This document shows positions 26,123-34,618 of a stretch of 46,905 nt of DNA, one piece after another. Position numbers and translations under genes: made by a program. The notes under the pieces are model-generated. The model was not told the DNA's origin, made no database searches, and was given only the letters and a program-made list of their open reading frames with translations. The stretch comes from Streptomyces sp. CT34. GTDB lineage: Bacteria; Actinomycetota; Actinomycetes; Streptomycetales; Streptomycetaceae. The stretch's first letter is position 1. Every line of letters starts with the position of its first letter. The stretch covers positions 2,213,651-2,260,555 of the forward strand of contig NZ_KN708638.1 of NCBI RefSeq assembly GCF_000805335.1, in the 5' to 3' direction.

Positions 26123-26128
26123 ACGGTA
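26123..26128 (-). promoter_or_regulatory. -10 element of a leaderless start
   Basis: TACCGT on the minus strand lies 8 bases before the histidine kinase GTG. The bases immediately upstream of the start read as an anti-Shine-Dalgarno sequence, so a leaderless message fits best. Confidence 0.5.
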
Positions 26129-26199
26129 GCGCCCCGGTCCCACCGGGGGGGCCGGGGCGCTGTCCGTAGTGCGCTGGGGTGGAGCTGCCGGGCGACCGG

Positions 26200-26478
26200 T
26201 CAGCCCGGGATCAGGCCGTCATCGCTGAGCATCTCGCGGACCTCGTCGAGCGTGGCGTCCGGGCCCGGCAGGATCAGCTCGGAGGGCTCCAGGGCGTCGT
26301 CCGGAAGCGGGGTGCCCAGCCGGCGCACCGCGTCCAGCAGCGCCCCGAGGGTGCTCCGGAAGCCTGCCTCGTCGCCGCTCTCCATTTCGGCGAGCAGTTC
26401 GTCGTCCAGTTTGTTGAGCTCGATGAAGTGGGAGTCGTCCAACTTCACCTGGCCCTCCCCCATGATCCGTACGATCAC
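26200..26478 (-). CDS. PspA-associated protein PspAA
   Basis: A 92-residue acidic protein starting VIVRIMGEGQVKLDDSHF and ending LSDDGLIPG. It matches the small protein found next to pspA in actinobacteria. The GTG at 26478 is chosen because GGGAG lies about 7 bases upstream; the longer frame reaching 26589 runs back over the pspA end with an unlikely Arg-rich leader. It is encoded 107 bases after pspA on the same strand. Its role in envelope-stress handling is inferred from the partner. Confidence 0.85.
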   Translation of the reverse strand: MIVRIMGEGQVKLDDSHFIELNKLDDELLAEMESGDEAGFRSTLGALLDAVRRLGTPLPDDALEPSELILPGPDATLDEVREMLSDDGLIPG

Positions 26479-26585
26479 GACGGTCTCCCTCGGTGCGGTC
26501 CGGCGGTACCGGCGGCGGTCGCTACGGCGATCGGCGCTGCGATGACCGACAACGCGATCACCGGGAGGCCAACCGCCGCCGTCCC

Positions 26586-27386
26586 TCACTGCTTGTCGAG
26601 ACGCGGGTGCTCCTGTTGCGGGGCCTGCTGGGCGGCGCCGTTCGGGCCGCCCTCGATGGCCTGCTGCTGGGTGGACGGGCCGCCCGCCAGCTCGGCCTTC
26701 ATGCGCTGGAGCTCCAGCTCAACGTCGCTGCCGCCGGAGAGCCGGTCCAGCTCGGCGGTGATGTCGTCCTTGGCCATGCCGGACGGGTCGTCCAGCGCAC
26801 CGGAGGCCATCAGCTCGTCGATGGCGCCGGCCCTGGCCTGGAGCTGCGCGGTGCGGTCCTCGGCGCGCTGGATCGCCAGGCCGACGTCGCCCATCTCCTC
26901 GGAGATACCGGAGAACGCCTCGCCGATCCGGGTCTGCGCCTGGGCCGCCGTGTACGTGGCCTTGATCGTCTCCTTCTTCGTGCGGAAGGCGTCGACCTTG
27001 GCCTGCAGCCGCTGCGCGGCGAGCGTGAGCTTCTCCTCCTCGCCCTGGAGCGTCTGGTGCTGCGTCTCCAGGTCGGTGACCTGCTGCTGCAGCGCGCTGC
27101 GCCGGGTCAGCGCCTCGCGGGCCAGGTCCTCGCGGCCGAGCGCCAGTGCCTTGCGGCCCTGGTCCTCCAGCTTGGCGGACTGGCCCTGGAGCTGGTTGAG
27201 CTGCAGCTCCAGGCGCTTGCGGGAGGTCGCCACGTCGGCGACGCCGCGGCGTACCTTCTGCAGCAGTTCCAGCTGCTTCTGGTACGAGTAGTCGAGGGTC
27301 TCGCGCGGGTCTTCGGCCCGGTCAAGGGCCTTGTTGGCCTTCGCGCGGAAGATCATCCCCATCCGCTTCATGACACCATCGCTCAT
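26586..27386 (-). CDS. pspA: PspA/IM30 (Vipp1) family membrane-stress protein
   Basis: A 266-residue, almost wholly alpha-helical coiled-coil protein that assembles on the inner face of stressed membranes. MKRMGMIFRAKANKALDRAEDP is the N-terminal amphipathic helix, and a long Gln/Arg/Leu-rich coiled coil covers about 30-210. The C-terminus is Gln/Pro/Gly-rich and disordered. The ATG at 27386 is used; an internal ATG at 27371 is equally possible because neither has a clear ribosome site. Confidence 0.93.
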   Translation of the reverse strand: MSDGVMKRMGMIFRAKANKALDRAEDPRETLDYSYQKQLELLQKVRRGVADVATSRKRLELQLNQLQGQSAKLEDQGRKALALGREDLAREALTRRSALQQQVTDLETQHQTLQGEEEKLTLAAQRLQAKVDAFRTKKETIKATYTAAQAQTRIGEAFSGISEEMGDVGLAIQRAEDRTAQLQARAGAIDELMASGALDDPSGMAKDDITAELDRLSGGSDVELELQRMKAELAGGPSTQQQAIEGGPNGAAQQAPQQEHPRLDKQ

Positions 27387-27667
27387 GGGCCTCGCGCGCC
27401 CCCTTCTGACCGACTTGCATCGGGCTTAGGCTCCAGCACATCTACAGACCCCACAGTACGGGCCTTGGTTCCATTACCGCACTGTTCGGGCCCGGATGCG
27501 CTCCTCCTCCAGGACGATCAGGCCGTCCGGCTTCTCCCGCCCAGGGAGTAGGGCGGTCCCGGGAAATCCGCGCGGCGCCCGGCCCGTCCCGTTATGTCGA
27601 CGCCCCGCGGTCGGTGCCGTTGCCGGATCGTTCCCCGTCGGCCCGTGGCCCATTCACGACGACCACG

Positions 27668-27673
27668 TACTCT
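27668..27673 (+). promoter_or_regulatory. -10 element of a leaderless start
   Basis: TACTCT lies 8 bases before the GTG at 27682; no Shine-Dalgarno sequence is present. Confidence 0.5.
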
Positions 27674-27681
27674 TGGGTGTT

Positions 27682-28278
27682 GTGTTCCGAAGCCGTTCGA
27701 AGGATGGGCAGGCCGCGACCGCCAAGGTGACCGCGGACCAGCCCCAGCAGCCCCGCGACCCGCAGGCCCCCAAGGGCCGCCCGACGCCCAAGCGCAGCGA
27801 GGCCCAAGGGCAGCGCCGCTCGCGTGCGCAGACGCCGACCAACCGCAAGGACGCCGTCAAGGCCCAGCGGGAGGCGCGCCGGGCCGACATGGCCCGCCAG
27901 CGCGAGGCGCTGGCCAACGGCGACGAGCGCTATCTGCCGGTGCGCGACAAGGGACCGGTGCGCCGGTTCGCGCGCGACTACATCGACGCGCGCTGGTGCG
28001 CCGCGGAGTTCTTCCTGCCGATGGCCGTGGTGATCCTGGTGCTCACCATGATCCGGGTGCCGTCGATCCAGAGCATCGCACTGCTGCTGTGGGCCGCGAT
28101 CATCGTGCTGATCGTGATCGACTCGGTGGTCATCTGGTTCCGGCTGGGCGCGCGGCTCCAGGAGAAGTTCCCCAAGGAGAACCTCAAGGGCGCCAAGCCG
28201 TACGCCATCATGCGGACGCTCCAGATGCGGCGGCTGCGGCTGCCCAAGCCGCAGGTCAAGCGCGGCGAGCGGCCCTGA
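27682..28278 (+). CDS. DUF3043 membrane protein
   Basis: A 198-residue protein with a long basic, Pro/Gln/Arg-rich N-terminal half (about 1-85), then LPVRDKGPVRRFARDYIDAR and two adjacent membrane helices (about 110-130 and 135-155). A basic C-terminal tail follows. This is the pattern of actinobacterial DUF3043 proteins; the function is unknown. The GTG at 27682 gives the usual VFRSRSKD start and has a leaderless-type -10 in front. It is divergent from pspA with a 295-base gap. Confidence 0.85.
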   Translation: MFRSRSKDGQAATAKVTADQPQQPRDPQAPKGRPTPKRSEAQGQRRSRAQTPTNRKDAVKAQREARRADMARQREALANGDERYLPVRDKGPVRRFARDYIDARWCAAEFFLPMAVVILVLTMIRVPSIQSIALLLWAAIIVLIVIDSVVIWFRLGARLQEKFPKENLKGAKPYAIMRTLQMRRLRLPKPQVKRGERP

Positions 28279-28310
28279 GCCCGAGGGCTCGGGGCACCCT
28301 GCACGGCGGA

Positions 28311-28339
28311 CGGCGCCGGGCCGTTCCGGCCCGGCGCCG
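28311..28339. terminator. Bidirectional terminator
   Basis: Perfect 13-bp stem CGGCGCCGGGCCG / CGGCCCGGCGCCG with a 3-base loop between the DUF3043 gene and the convergent 74-residue gene. Confidence 0.8.
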
Positions 28340-28356
28340 GTCAGCGTCGGCCGGTG

Positions 28357-28581
28357 TCAGTCGGTGTCCGTTTCCGCCTCCGCGTGCAGGCTCATCGGCG
28401 CCGGATAGATCTCCGTGCCGTCCTCGAAGAGCCGGACCTGGTCGACGCCGCCGTTCAGCAGGGCCCGCCACTCCTCGCCGATCCAGGACTCGGCGTCTCC
28501 CTGGGTGGTGAACTCCTCCGGCTCCACCGAGGGCACCGCCTCCGAACCGTCCGCCTTCTCGAACCGCCACGTCCACGCCAT
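28357..28581 (-). CDS. Small acidic protein of unknown function
   Basis: A 74-residue, strongly acidic protein starting MAWTWRFEKADG and ending ETDTD, with no membrane segment. AGGAGG lies 5 bases before the ATG at 28581, the best ribosome site in the region, so expression is likely high. It is divergent from cobU. I do not recognise a family; the compact, tryptophan-containing first half suggests a folded domain. Confidence 0.75.
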   Translation of the reverse strand: MAWTWRFEKADGSEAVPSVEPEEFTTQGDAESWIGEEWRALLNGGVDQVRLFEDGTEIYPAPMSLHAEAETDTD

Positions 28582-28722
28582 GTGCGCCTCCTGGATCCCA
28601 CCGGGTACGTCGTCGTACGTCGTGCTTCCGGGCCGAGCTTCCGTGCTTGATCGAAAGCCTATCGGCCGTGTCGAGGGGTGCCCCCGCGCGCTGACCACCG
28701 CGGGACGCGAGAAACTCGGCGG

Positions 28723-29991
28723 GTGGATCTGACTCTCCTCGGCACCGGGGCCCCGCAGGGGCTGCCGCGCCCCGACTGCCCGTGTGCCGCCTGTGCGACC
28801 GCCGTCGGCGACGAGGCGCGGGCGTCGACCGCGCTGCTCGTCGACGGTGCGCTGCTCATCGACCTGACGCCGGGACCGGCCTTCGCCGCCGCCCGCGCCG
28901 GCCGGTCGCTGGCCGGGGTGCGGCAGGTGCTGCTCTCGCATCCGCACGACGGCCCGGCGCTGGAGGTGCCGGCCGGGCTGCCGCAGCCGGGCCGGGTCGC
29001 CGACGGGCGGGAGCTGGCCCTGCTGGGCGGGCACCGGGTGCGGGCGGTCGCGGTGGATGTGCCGGGGACGGGTTACGAGGTCACGGGCGGGGACGGCGAG
29101 CGGCTGCTGTATCTGCCACCGGGGGCCGCGCCCACCGGGGCAGCCCCCGCGAACGGCGGCTACCACGCGCCCGCCGGCACCGGGCCGTACGACCTGGTGC
29201 TGCTCGACGTCCTGGCCCGGCCGGACGCGCTGGCCCGGCTGCGGGCGGGCGGCGCGGTGGACGCGGCGACGGACGTGGTCGCGGTGCACCTCGACCACGG
29301 CGTGCCGCCCGGTCCCGAACTGCACCGCAGACTGGCGGCGTTGGGCGCCCGCACGGTGCCGGACGGCGGCTCGCTGGTGGTCGGCGAGTACCACGCGGTG
29401 CCCGATCTGCCGCGCCGCACGCTGGTGCTGGGCGGCGCGCGCAGCGGGAAGTCGGTGGAGGCCGAGCGGCGGCTGGCGGCCTTCCCCGAGGTGCTCTACG
29501 TGGCCACCGGCGGCACCCGGGAGGGGGACGAGGACTGGGCGCAGCGGGTGGCGCTGCACCGCGAGCGGCGCCCCGGCAGCTGGCGCACGGCGGAGACCTG
29601 CGACCTGGTGCCGCTGCTCGCCGACGCCCCGGGGCCCGGTGCGGAGCCCGGCACCGGACGGCCCGCCGCTCCCCCGCCGCTGCTCATCGACTGCCTTGCG
29701 CTGTGGCTGACACATGCCATGGACGAGGTGGGGGCCTGGGACGACGCGGCCTGGGAGGCCGGCGGGCGGCGGGCCCTGCGGGAGCGCTGCGACGCACTGG
29801 TCGCGGCGGTCCGGGCGACCCGCCGCCGGGTGGTGGCGGTCAGCAACGAGGTCGGCTCGGGGGGGGGGCCGGCGACCGCGGCGGGCCGCCGCCTCCGCGA
29901 TGAACTGGGGCGGCTGAACGCCGCGTTCGGCGCCGAGTGCGAGCAGCTGCTGCTGGTCGTCGCGGGCCAGGCACTCACACTGCGCGGCTGA
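28723..29991 (+). CDS. cobU: CobU fused to an N-terminal metallo-hydrolase-like domain
   Basis: A 422-residue fusion. Residues 1-230 start LTLLGTGAPQGLPRPDCPCAAC, like metallo-beta-lactamase-fold proteins of the PhnP/PqqB type, but the metal motif is reduced to SHPHDG (73-76). Residues 231-422 are adenosylcobinamide kinase/guanylyltransferase: P-loop LGGARSGKS (236-244), LIDCLALWLTH, and SNEVGSG. This part makes adenosylcobinamide-GDP in cobalamin assembly. The expected V/I-V before PATA is Gly-Gly, encoded by a run of ten G (29859-29868). The GTG at 28723 has no ribosome site and is probably leaderless. cobT follows, cobS is further downstream. Confidence 0.88.
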   Translation: MDLTLLGTGAPQGLPRPDCPCAACATAVGDEARASTALLVDGALLIDLTPGPAFAAARAGRSLAGVRQVLLSHPHDGPALEVPAGLPQPGRVADGRELALLGGHRVRAVAVDVPGTGYEVTGGDGERLLYLPPGAAPTGAAPANGGYHAPAGTGPYDLVLLDVLARPDALARLRAGGAVDAATDVVAVHLDHGVPPGPELHRRLAALGARTVPDGGSLVVGEYHAVPDLPRRTLVLGGARSGKSVEAERRLAAFPEVLYVATGGTREGDEDWAQRVALHRERRPGSWRTAETCDLVPLLADAPGPGAEPGTGRPAAPPPLLIDCLALWLTHAMDEVGAWDDAAWEAGGRRALRERCDALVAAVRATRRRVVAVSNEVGSGGGPATAAGRRLRDELGRLNAAFGAECEQLLLVVAGQALTLRG

Positions 29992-30140
29992 CGGCGGCGC
30001 CCCGCCCCGCGGCCGGCGCCCGCCCGTACGCGGTCGGCGGGAAGCGGTGCCCGGCGGTCCGCCGGCCCGCCGGCGCGGTCCGCTGACGATCCGTCGGCGC
30101 AGCTTCCCGCCTGCGCGCGCCCTCCCCGCCCCGTAGCCGG

Positions 30141-30146
30141 TAATCT
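30141..30146 (+). promoter_or_regulatory. -10 element of a leaderless start
   Basis: TAATCT lies 7 bases before the cobT ATG at 30154; no Shine-Dalgarno sequence is present. Confidence 0.55.
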
Positions 30147-30153
30147 GCGCCCA

Positions 30154-31224
30154 ATGAGCGCCCTGAACCTCGATGACTTCGCCCAACTGATCGAGCGCCC
30201 CGACGCGGGTGTGCGCCGTGACGCCGAGGAGCGGCGGGCCCGGCTGGCCGTACCGCCCGGGGCGCTGGGCCGGTTGGACGAGCTGGGCGAGTGGCTGGCC
30301 GCGGTACAGGAGCGGGTGCCGGTGCGGCCGATCGAGCAGCCCCGGGTGCTGCTGTTCGCCGGGGACCACGGGGTGGCGCGGCTGGGCGTCTCGGCCAGGC
30401 CGGCCGGCGGGACCGCGGACCTGGTGCGCGCCGTACTGGACGGGGCGAGCCCGGCGGCGGTGCTGGCGCGCGGCGCCGGGGTGCCGGTCCGGGTGGTGGA
30501 CATGGCGGTGGACTGCGATCCGGCACAGCTGCCGGAGGAGGTCACCCGGCACCGGGTGCGGCGGGGTTCGGGCCGGATCGACGTCGAGGACGCGCTGACG
30601 GCACAGGAGGCCGAGGCGGCGTTCCGGGCCGGTACGGCGATCGCCGACGAGGAGGCGGACGCCGGCTGCGACCTGGTCGTCCTGGGCGATCTGAGCGTCG
30701 GCGGCACGACCGCGGCCGGCGCCCTGATCGCCGCGCTGTGCGGCACGGACGCCTCGGTGGTCACCGGGCGCGGCGGCCGGCCGATCGACGACCTGGCCTG
30801 GATGCGCAAGTGCGCGGCGATCCGGGACGCGCTGCGCCGGGCCCGGCCGGTGCTCGGCGACCAGCTGGAGCTGCTGGCCACGGTCGGCGGCGCGGACCTG
30901 ACCGCGATGACCGGGTTCCTGCTCCAGAGCGCGGTGCGCAAGATGCCGGTGATCCTGGACGGTGTGGTGTCCGCGGCCTGTGCGCTGGTCGCGCAGCGGG
31001 TGGCGTTCCGCGCGCCGGACTGGTGGGTGGCCGGGCAGGCCAGCGGCGAGCCGGCGCAGGCCAAGGCGCTGGACCGGATCGCGCTCAACCCTCTCCTCGA
31101 TCACGGCGTCACAGCTGGGGAGGGGACGGGGGCGCTGCTCGCCCTGCCGCTGGTACGGGCCGCGGCGGCCCTGGCCGCGGAACTGCCGGAACGCGACACA
31201 AGCGCCGGGCCGGTGCACCGCTGA
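30154..31224 (+). CDS. cobT: Nicotinate-nucleotide-dimethylbenzimidazole phosphoribosyltransferase
   Basis: A 356-residue cytosolic enzyme that activates the lower ligand of cobalamin as alpha-ribazole phosphate. Family segments include LFAGDHGVARLGVS, LGDLSVGGTTAAGALIAA, DGVVSAACALVA and the C-terminal GEGTGALLALPLV with the catalytic glutamate. It begins with a leaderless-type promoter 161 bases after cobU, so it can be expressed separately. Together with cobU and cobS it covers nucleotide-loop assembly. Confidence 0.95.
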   Translation: MSALNLDDFAQLIERPDAGVRRDAEERRARLAVPPGALGRLDELGEWLAAVQERVPVRPIEQPRVLLFAGDHGVARLGVSARPAGGTADLVRAVLDGASPAAVLARGAGVPVRVVDMAVDCDPAQLPEEVTRHRVRRGSGRIDVEDALTAQEAEAAFRAGTAIADEEADAGCDLVVLGDLSVGGTTAAGALIAALCGTDASVVTGRGGRPIDDLAWMRKCAAIRDALRRARPVLGDQLELLATVGGADLTAMTGFLLQSAVRKMPVILDGVVSAACALVAQRVAFRAPDWWVAGQASGEPAQAKALDRIALNPLLDHGVTAGEGTGALLALPLVRAAAALAAELPERDTSAGPVHR

Positions 31225-31291
31225 CCGGCGCCGGGCCGGCGGTGGCTCCCCATAAGATCGTGCTTTACACGCTTTTATCGGGAGACTTCGC

Positions 31292-33043
31292 TTGAGTCCG
31301 GAGGAAGACCGCCTTCGCGGCCGTTGGTCACAGCGCGGTGCCGCGTTCGGCATCTGGTATCTGCGCGCCGTCACTTTCGTCAATTTCCTCAGTGCGGTGT
31401 GGGTGTCGTTCGGCAATGACATCCGGCGGCACAACGTCGAGGAGTTCTTCACCCCGTATCTGCTCACCGCCGGTTTTGCCTCCGGTGCTTTTTCGCTGTT
31501 CCTGGCGGTGACGCTGCGGCGGCGCAAGCGGGCTTCCTGGATCCTGAATCTGGTGCTGTCCGGGCTGTTCCTGCTGCTGCTCCTTTTCGCGATGGTGGCC
31601 GCACCGGAATTCCGCGGGCATGCCCAGAACTGGGTGTCGCTGGTGCTGACCCTGCTTTTCACGGTCTCGCTGGTCGCCGGGCGGCGGGAGTTCTACGCCA
31701 GGGGCGACCGGGCGAATCCGAAGCTGGCGGCGCTGACCGCGGCCGGCGGGCTGCTGGCCGCCTCGCTGCTGGCGGCGCTGCTGGTGACGGCCACCAACGG
31801 CGCCGCGGCCGGGTCGTCCACGTTCGTCGAGCGCTGGCGGTACGGGCTGATGCGGCTGGTGTCGCTGGCCGCCGACGACGGCAGGTTCCCCGGGATCTCC
31901 ACCCCGAACTGGGTCGGTGTCGTGATCAACGTGCTCAGCACGGCGCTGCTGGTGGCCGTCCTGTGGGCGGCGTTCCGGTCCGTGCGCAGCACCGACCCGA
32001 TCACCGCGGACGACGAGGAGCGGCTGCGGGCCCTGCTGGCGCGGCACGGCGACCGGGACTCGCTGGGGTACTTCGCGCTGCGCCGCGACAAGAGCGTGCT
32101 GTTCTCCCCCAGCGGCAAGGCGGCGGTGACCTACCGGGTGGTCGGCGGGGTGTCGCTGGCCTCCGCGGATCCGCTGGGCGACCCCGAGGCGTGGCCGGGC
32201 GCGATCGAGCGGTGGCTGGCCGAGGCCCGGGAGCACGGCTGGGCGCCCGCGGTGATGGGCGCCAGCGAGGAGGGCGGCACCATCTATGCCCGGCACGGGC
32301 TGGACGCGCTGGAGCTCGGTGACGAAGCGATCGTGGAGACCGCGGAGTTCACCCTCGGCGGCCGGGCGATGCGGACCGTGCGGCAGGCGTACCACCGCAT
32401 CGAGCGGGCCGGGTACACGGTCCGCATCCGGCGGCACCAGGACATCCCGCCCGAGGAACTGGCGCAGCTGCTGCGGCTGGCGGACGACTGGCGGGACGGG
32501 GAGACCGAGCGGGGTTTCTCGATGGCACTGGGGCGGCTCGGGGATCCCGGTGACGGGCGCTGTGTGATGCTCGAATGCAGCGACGCGGAAGGCCGGTTGC
32601 GGGCGCTGCTGAGTTTTGTGCCGTGGGGGGCGAAGGGGCTGTCGCTGGATCTGATGCGGCGCGACCGGGAGTCCGAGAACGGGCTCATGGAGTTCATGGT
32701 GCTGGAGCTGATCCAGCGGGCGAAAGAGGTGGAGATCACTCAGATCTCACTCAACTTCGCGATGTTCCGGTCCGTCTTCGAACGTGGTTCGCGGCTCGGC
32801 GCGGGTCCGGTGCTGCGCCTGTGGCGCTCACTGCTCAGTTTCTTCTCCCGGTGGTGGCAGATCGAATCGCTGTATCGCGCCAATGCCAAATACCGGCCGA
32901 TCTGGGAGCCCCGGTACATGCTCTTCGAAAAGAGCACGGATTTGCTGCGGATCGGCATTGCCGCCGGCCGCGCCGAGGGCTTCCTCGAAGCGCCCGGCCT
33001 GCCGAAGTGGCTGAACCGCAAGCACCTGGAGAATGTGAGATGA
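31292..33043 (+). CDS. MprF-like aminoacyl-phosphatidylglycerol synthase (DUF2156)
   Basis: A 583-residue membrane protein. Six hydrophobic helices lie in the first 230 residues (about 22-40, 52-72, 84-103, 112-127, 145-165, 207-228). A cytoplasmic GNAT-like DUF2156 domain follows (about 255-570), with YRVVGGVSLASADPLGD and ISLNFAMFRSVFERG. The family moves lysine or alanine from tRNA to phosphatidylglycerol and changes surface charge. The full 14-helix flippase part of MprF and the fused lysyl-tRNA synthetase of LysX are missing. The TTG at 31292 has GGGAG 7 bases upstream. The stop overlaps the next start (ATGA). Confidence 0.8.
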   Translation: MSPEEDRLRGRWSQRGAAFGIWYLRAVTFVNFLSAVWVSFGNDIRRHNVEEFFTPYLLTAGFASGAFSLFLAVTLRRRKRASWILNLVLSGLFLLLLLFAMVAAPEFRGHAQNWVSLVLTLLFTVSLVAGRREFYARGDRANPKLAALTAAGGLLAASLLAALLVTATNGAAAGSSTFVERWRYGLMRLVSLAADDGRFPGISTPNWVGVVINVLSTALLVAVLWAAFRSVRSTDPITADDEERLRALLARHGDRDSLGYFALRRDKSVLFSPSGKAAVTYRVVGGVSLASADPLGDPEAWPGAIERWLAEAREHGWAPAVMGASEEGGTIYARHGLDALELGDEAIVETAEFTLGGRAMRTVRQAYHRIERAGYTVRIRRHQDIPPEELAQLLRLADDWRDGETERGFSMALGRLGDPGDGRCVMLECSDAEGRLRALLSFVPWGAKGLSLDLMRRDRESENGLMEFMVLELIQRAKEVEITQISLNFAMFRSVFERGSRLGAGPVLRLWRSLLSFFSRWWQIESLYRANAKYRPIWEPRYMLFEKSTDLLRIGIAAGRAEGFLEAPGLPKWLNRKHLENVR

Positions 33044-33768
33044 GCAAGGCCGGGGCGGGCCGACGGGAGGTGACCGCTCTCCGTCGCGCCGTGCGCGCCG
33101 AGTGGGGCCCGCTCCTGAGCACCGTGTGGTCGGCGCTGGCCGCGGCGAAACTGCGGGCGATCCCCATGACGTTGGGCGCGGTGGCGCTGACGCTGGTCCT
33201 CCAGTTCGTGCAGAACCGGCCGTGGGGCTACCACGCGGTGCAGAACATCGGCTCCGTCCAGGCGTACGAGCATCTGTGGCTGGCGCTGCTGCGGACCCCG
33301 CTGTCGCTGTTCGTCCCGGCCCTGGACCTGCCGGTGTGGGGCGCGCTGGCGCAGGTCCTGGTGGTCTTCGGCATCGCGGAGATCTGCATCGGCTGGCGGC
33401 AGACGCTGCTGGTCGCGTACGCCGCCACGCTCGCCGGGACGATGTACGCGCGGATCGGCCTGTGGCTCGGCCCGGGCGGCCCGATCGGGCTGCCGGACTC
33501 GGACAAGTTCGTGGTGGACACCGGCCCGTCGGCGGCGGTGGTGGGCCTCGCGGTCGTCGTCTGCTGGCGCTACCGGGCCCGCTTCACGTGTGTGGCGGTG
33601 GTCGTCGCGATGCTCGTCGAGGTGGCGTTCATCAAGAACAACCTCGCCGGCAAGGAGCATGTGGCGGCGGTGCTGGTGGTGCTGGTGCTGTGCGTGGTCT
33701 GGGACTGGTGGCGACCGCGCAAGCCGCTGGACACCCAGTACGCCAGCGGCCGGCAGCTCCCCTGGTAG
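33040..33768 (+). CDS. Rhomboid-like membrane protein
   Basis: A 242-residue protein with about six membrane helices. DTGPSAAVVGL (near residue 165) resembles the GxSG serine motif of rhomboid proteases, and H in GKEHVAAVLVV (near 207) lies where the second catalytic residue belongs, as in actinobacterial rhomboid-like proteins. Whether it is an active protease is unknown. Its ATG overlaps the stop of the MprF-like gene by 4 bases, so the two are translated together and probably act on the same lipid or envelope process. A plain membrane accessory role is the alternative. Confidence 0.65.
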   Translation: MSKAGAGRREVTALRRAVRAEWGPLLSTVWSALAAAKLRAIPMTLGAVALTLVLQFVQNRPWGYHAVQNIGSVQAYEHLWLALLRTPLSLFVPALDLPVWGALAQVLVVFGIAEICIGWRQTLLVAYAATLAGTMYARIGLWLGPGGPIGLPDSDKFVVDTGPSAAVVGLAVVVCWRYRARFTCVAVVVAMLVEVAFIKNNLAGKEHVAAVLVVLVLCVVWDWWRPRKPLDTQYASGRQLPW

Positions 33769-33787
33769 GCGCCTCGCCGCGCCCCGG

Positions 33788-33793
33788 TAGCCT
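33788..33793 (+). promoter_or_regulatory. -10 element of a leaderless start
   Basis: TAGCCT lies 6 bases before the cobS GTG at 33800, within the 31-base gap after the rhomboid-like gene. Confidence 0.5.
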
Positions 33794-33799
33794 GCCGCG

Positions 33800-34618
33800 G
33801 TGACCGACGCCGTGCCCTCGCCGCCTCCGCCGCCCGCCGCACCGCCCTCCGCCGCCGACGCCCTGCGGTTCGCGTTCGGCACGCTGACCGTGCTGCCGGT
33901 GCGGGTCGCCCGCTGGGACCGGGCGGCGGCCCGCGGCGGGGTGCCGTGCGCGCCGCTGGCCGGGCTGGTCGTCGGGCTGTGCGCGGCGGCACTCGGCGGG
34001 GCGCTGCTGCTGCTCGGCGGCGGCCCGCTGCTGGCCGCGGTCGGCAGCGCGGCGGTGCCCGCCGTGCTCACCCGCGGACTGCATCTGGACGGGCTCGCGG
34101 ACACCGCCGACGGACTGGGCAGCGGCAAGCCGGCGGACGCGGCGCTGCGCATCATGAAGCGGTCCGACATCGGCCCGTTCGGGGTCGTCACGCTGCTGTT
34201 CTGCCTGTTCGCGCAGGTGGCGGCGGTGTCCCGGCTGTACGCGGCGGGCTGGGCGCAGGGCGCGGCCGGGGTGGCGGTGGCCGCGGTCACGGCGCGCTGC
34301 GCGCTGACCCTGGCGTCCCGTACGGGGGTGCCGGCGGCCCGCCCCGAGGGGCTGGGCGCGGCGGTCGCACAGACCGTTCCGGTGCGGGCGGCGCTGGGGT
34401 GCGCGGCGCTGGTGACGGCCGGATGCGCGGCGGCGGGCGGGGTGTTCGGGCCCTCCGGGGCGCTGCACACCGGGGTCGCGGTGCTGCTCGGGCTGGCGGC
34501 CGGGGAGGTGCTGCTGCGGCACTGCCGGCGGCGGTTCGGCGGGGTGACCGGCGATGTCTTCGGCGCGCTCGCGGAGAGCGCGGGGCTTGTGGCACTGGTG
34601 GCACTGGCCCTGGGCTGA
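33800..34618 (+). CDS. cobS: Adenosylcobinamide-GDP ribazoletransferase (cobalamin synthase)
   Basis: A 272-residue membrane enzyme that joins adenosylcobinamide-GDP and alpha-ribazole in the last steps of cobalamin synthesis. The acidic motif RGLHLDGLADTADGLGS and MKRSDIGPFGVV are diagnostic. About six to seven Ala/Val/Leu-rich helices follow. The N-terminal 20 residues are Pro-rich. The start is a GTG at 33800 with a leaderless-type -10 six bases upstream. It is separated from cobT by the MprF-like/rhomboid-like pair. Confidence 0.95.
   Translation: MTDAVPSPPPPPAAPPSAADALRFAFGTLTVLPVRVARWDRAAARGGVPCAPLAGLVVGLCAAALGGALLLLGGGPLLAAVGSAAVPAVLTRGLHLDGLADTADGLGSGKPADAALRIMKRSDIGPFGVVTLLFCLFAQVAAVSRLYAAGWAQGAAGVAVAAVTARCALTLASRTGVPAARPEGLGAAVAQTVPVRAALGCAALVTAGCAAAGGVFGPSGALHTGVAVLLGLAAGEVLLRHCRRRFGGVTGDVFGALAESAGLVALVALALG

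Noticed and set aside
28582..30153. A cobalamin riboswitch controlling cobU or cobT
   Set aside because: No B12-box-like sequence was seen, and both genes appear leaderless, leaving no room for an aptamer.
28357..31662. An 1101-codon minus-strand frame across cobU and cobT
   Set aside because: Only the first-exiting 74 codons at the 3' end (the small acidic gene) have a ribosome site and sensible composition; the rest is antisense to cobU and cobT.
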